Source: Desulfobacca acetoxidans DSM 11109 (GTDB lineage: Bacteria; Desulfobacterota; Desulfobaccia; Desulfobaccales; Desulfobaccaceae). Taken from it: a DNA stretch of 64,000 nucleotides. Where the stretch lies: assembly GCF_000195295.1 (NCBI RefSeq), contig NC_015388.1, positions 1,426,001 through 1,490,000 of the forward strand, given 5' to 3'. The position numbers and the translations under genes are program-made. This document shows positions 62,840 to 64,000 of this stretch, one piece after another (the stretch's first letter is position 1; each line of letters begins with the position of its first letter). The notes below the pieces were generated by a model that was not told the DNA's origin, did not search any database, and was given only the letters and a program-made list of their open reading frames with translations.

Positions 62840-64000
62840 CTTACAACGATAAGAAGAGTCTTCGGACGATTGCGACTAATTTATAAAGGCTTCGTAGAAT
62901 TCTATAGGTCTTTGCTTACAACGATAAGAAGAGTCTTCGGACGATTGCGACGGTTCCGGCTTCACACAGACCAACTACGATCTCTTGCCTTACAACGATA
63001 AGAAGAGTCTTCGGACGATTGCGACTTGGCAAGATTCCTCACATATCTTTCATCGAAATCGCCTTACAACGATAAGAAGAGTCTTCGGACGATTGCGACT
63101 CATATAAGATCGAAAGGCTTGTCTTTGTTCCTCAGACTTACAACGATAAGAAGAGTCTTCGGACGATTGCGACTTCTTTGTGTCGTTCCTTGAACGCTTT
63201 AAGATTTTTTACTTACAACGATAAGAAGAGTCTTCGGACGATTGCGACTAAGCGAATTACCCACTCCTGGATTAGCTAAAGATATTCTTACAACGATAAG
63301 AAGAGTCTTCGGACGATTGCGACCTTCCAGCTGGGGCAAGGCCTTCAAAAGATTGTTAATCAATCTTACAACGATAAGAAGAGTCTTCGGACGATTGCGA
63401 CCCAACTTGCATATGACAGAGGAAAGCTTTTCATCAATCTTACAACGATAAGAAGAGTCTTCGGACGATTGCGACTGTTCCGCTACAGCTCGGCACATGC
63501 CCAGGCCATGCTCCTTACAACGATAAGAAGAGTCTTCGGACGATTGCGACAGAGGTCCTGCGGGCGCACCACCGTGGCGTTGCCGCCTTACAACGATAAG
63601 AAGAGTCTTCGGACGATTGCGACAGCTTCATTACCCATTCAATATCGCCGGCGAGAGCGAAAACTTACAACGATAAGAAGAGTCTTCGGACGATTGCGAC
63701 TACAAGACATGTTTGTAACTTCTGATGTATTCAACGTCGCCTTACAACGATAAGAAGAGTCTTCGGACGATTGCGACCTAATCGATATCTGAGTCTCCAT
63801 GTCAAATGCGTTGACTTACAACGATAAGAAGAGTCTTCGGACGATTGCGACCTTGATCAGATTGGAAGAGGCTGTAGAAGGCAACATTCTTACAACGATA
63901 AGAAGAGTCTTCGGACGATTGCGACTCCTGGTCGGCGTTATCCAGTAAGTCAAGGACTTCATCCTTACAACGATAAGAAGAGTCTTCGGACGATTGCGAC
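62840..64000 (+). CRISPR. CRISPR array, 16 identical 37-bp repeats, 15 spacers (runs off the window)
   Basis: Sixteen copies of one 37-bp repeat start at 62840, 62915, 62989, 63063, 63137, 63212, 63287, 63365, 63439, 63514, 63587, 63664, 63741, 63815, 63889 and 63964; I see no differences between copies. The repeat begins CTTACAACGATAAG, contains GTC-TTCG-GAC (a UUCG tetraloop hairpin in RNA) and ends GATTGCGAC, so a Cas6 cut just after the hairpin would leave an 8-base 5' handle ATTGCGAC. Spacers are 36 to 41 bp. The last copy ends exactly at base 64000, so the array continues. The leader side is next to cas2. Interference genes lie outside the window if present. Confidence 0.98.

Noticed and set aside
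63199-63753. Open frames on both strands inside the CRISPR array
   Set aside because: They run through the repeats (repeated peptide TTIRRVFGRLR or RNRPKTLLIVV) because the 37-bp repeat plus spacer happens to stay open. They are array, not genes.

Overview
The window looks like the chromosome of a Gram-negative, probably anaerobic, deltaproteobacterium-like organism (Desulfobacterota). A relative of Desulfobacca or the Syntrophobacterales is my best guess. This is inferred from the gene mix: lpxB next to a Gfo/Idh oxidoreductase, TonB/ExbBD with an outer-membrane receptor, a serA-DUF1844-ispE-prs-pth cluster, a CoA ligase, a class I aldolase, a single-cluster ferredoxin, a DUF3365 c-type-haem sensor and a c-di-AMP riboswitch on potassium transporters. 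No rRNA gene is present to confirm it.

Layout. 0.4-9.3 kb: a 53-residue ORF, an APC amino-acid permease, then a metal or tetrapyrrole uptake block read leftward (exbB-exbD-tonB, a structured leader resembling a cobalamin riboswitch, a TonB-dependent receptor, an exported tetrapyrrole-methylase-like protein), with DtxR-type and MarR-type regulators beside it. 9.3-10.3 kb: a dead IS4-like transposase. 10.3-14.7 kb: tsaB and livH-livM-livG-livF without a binding-protein gene. 14.8-25.6 kb: a tyrosine-phosphatase/YkgJ fusion, a ferredoxin, a methyltransferase, a YcaO-TPR fusion, an unknown membrane protein, a Clp1/Grc3-like P-loop protein, a nitroreductase, a lipoprotein, a Gfo/Idh oxidoreductase and lpxB. 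25.9-28.7 kb: class I aldolase and an AMP-forming CoA ligase, convergent over a shared hairpin. 29.5-35.7 kb: a haem-PAS-GGDEF sensor, a TauE/SafE-TIGR02186-UspA cassette, a J-domain protein and a DUF3108 protein. 36-38 kb: an orphan phage-type terminase pair. 38.5-41.9 kb: a receiver-GGDEF protein and transketolase. 41.9-44.1 kb: a gene graveyard (transposase, cusC/cusA deletion chimera, possible hicB, DNA methyltransferase remnants). 44.3-50.9 kb: biosynthetic housekeeping genes (aminotransferase, serA, ispE, prs, pth). 50.9-55.5 kb: a c-di-AMP riboswitch followed by kup, ktrB-like and ktrA-like genes, then tRNA-Val(GAC) on the other strand.

55.9-64.0 kb is a CRISPR locus: a cas6-like gene, a DUF6883/DUF4926 pair, a transposase remnant, an unrecognised two-helix membrane protein whose gene overlaps a stand-alone reverse transcriptase gene, a RelE-type toxin-antitoxin pair, cas1, cas2, a leader of about 410 bp, and an array of 16 identical 37-bp repeats that runs off the window end. 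It is an RT-associated adaptation module, so RNA-derived spacers are possible. No interference genes (cas10, csm/cmr, cas3) are visible inside the window. The membrane protein overlapping the RT gene is the best candidate here for something undescribed.

Several families of dispersed GC-rich intergenic repeats punctuate the whole window. In three genes they appear to supply the C-terminal tail of the protein.
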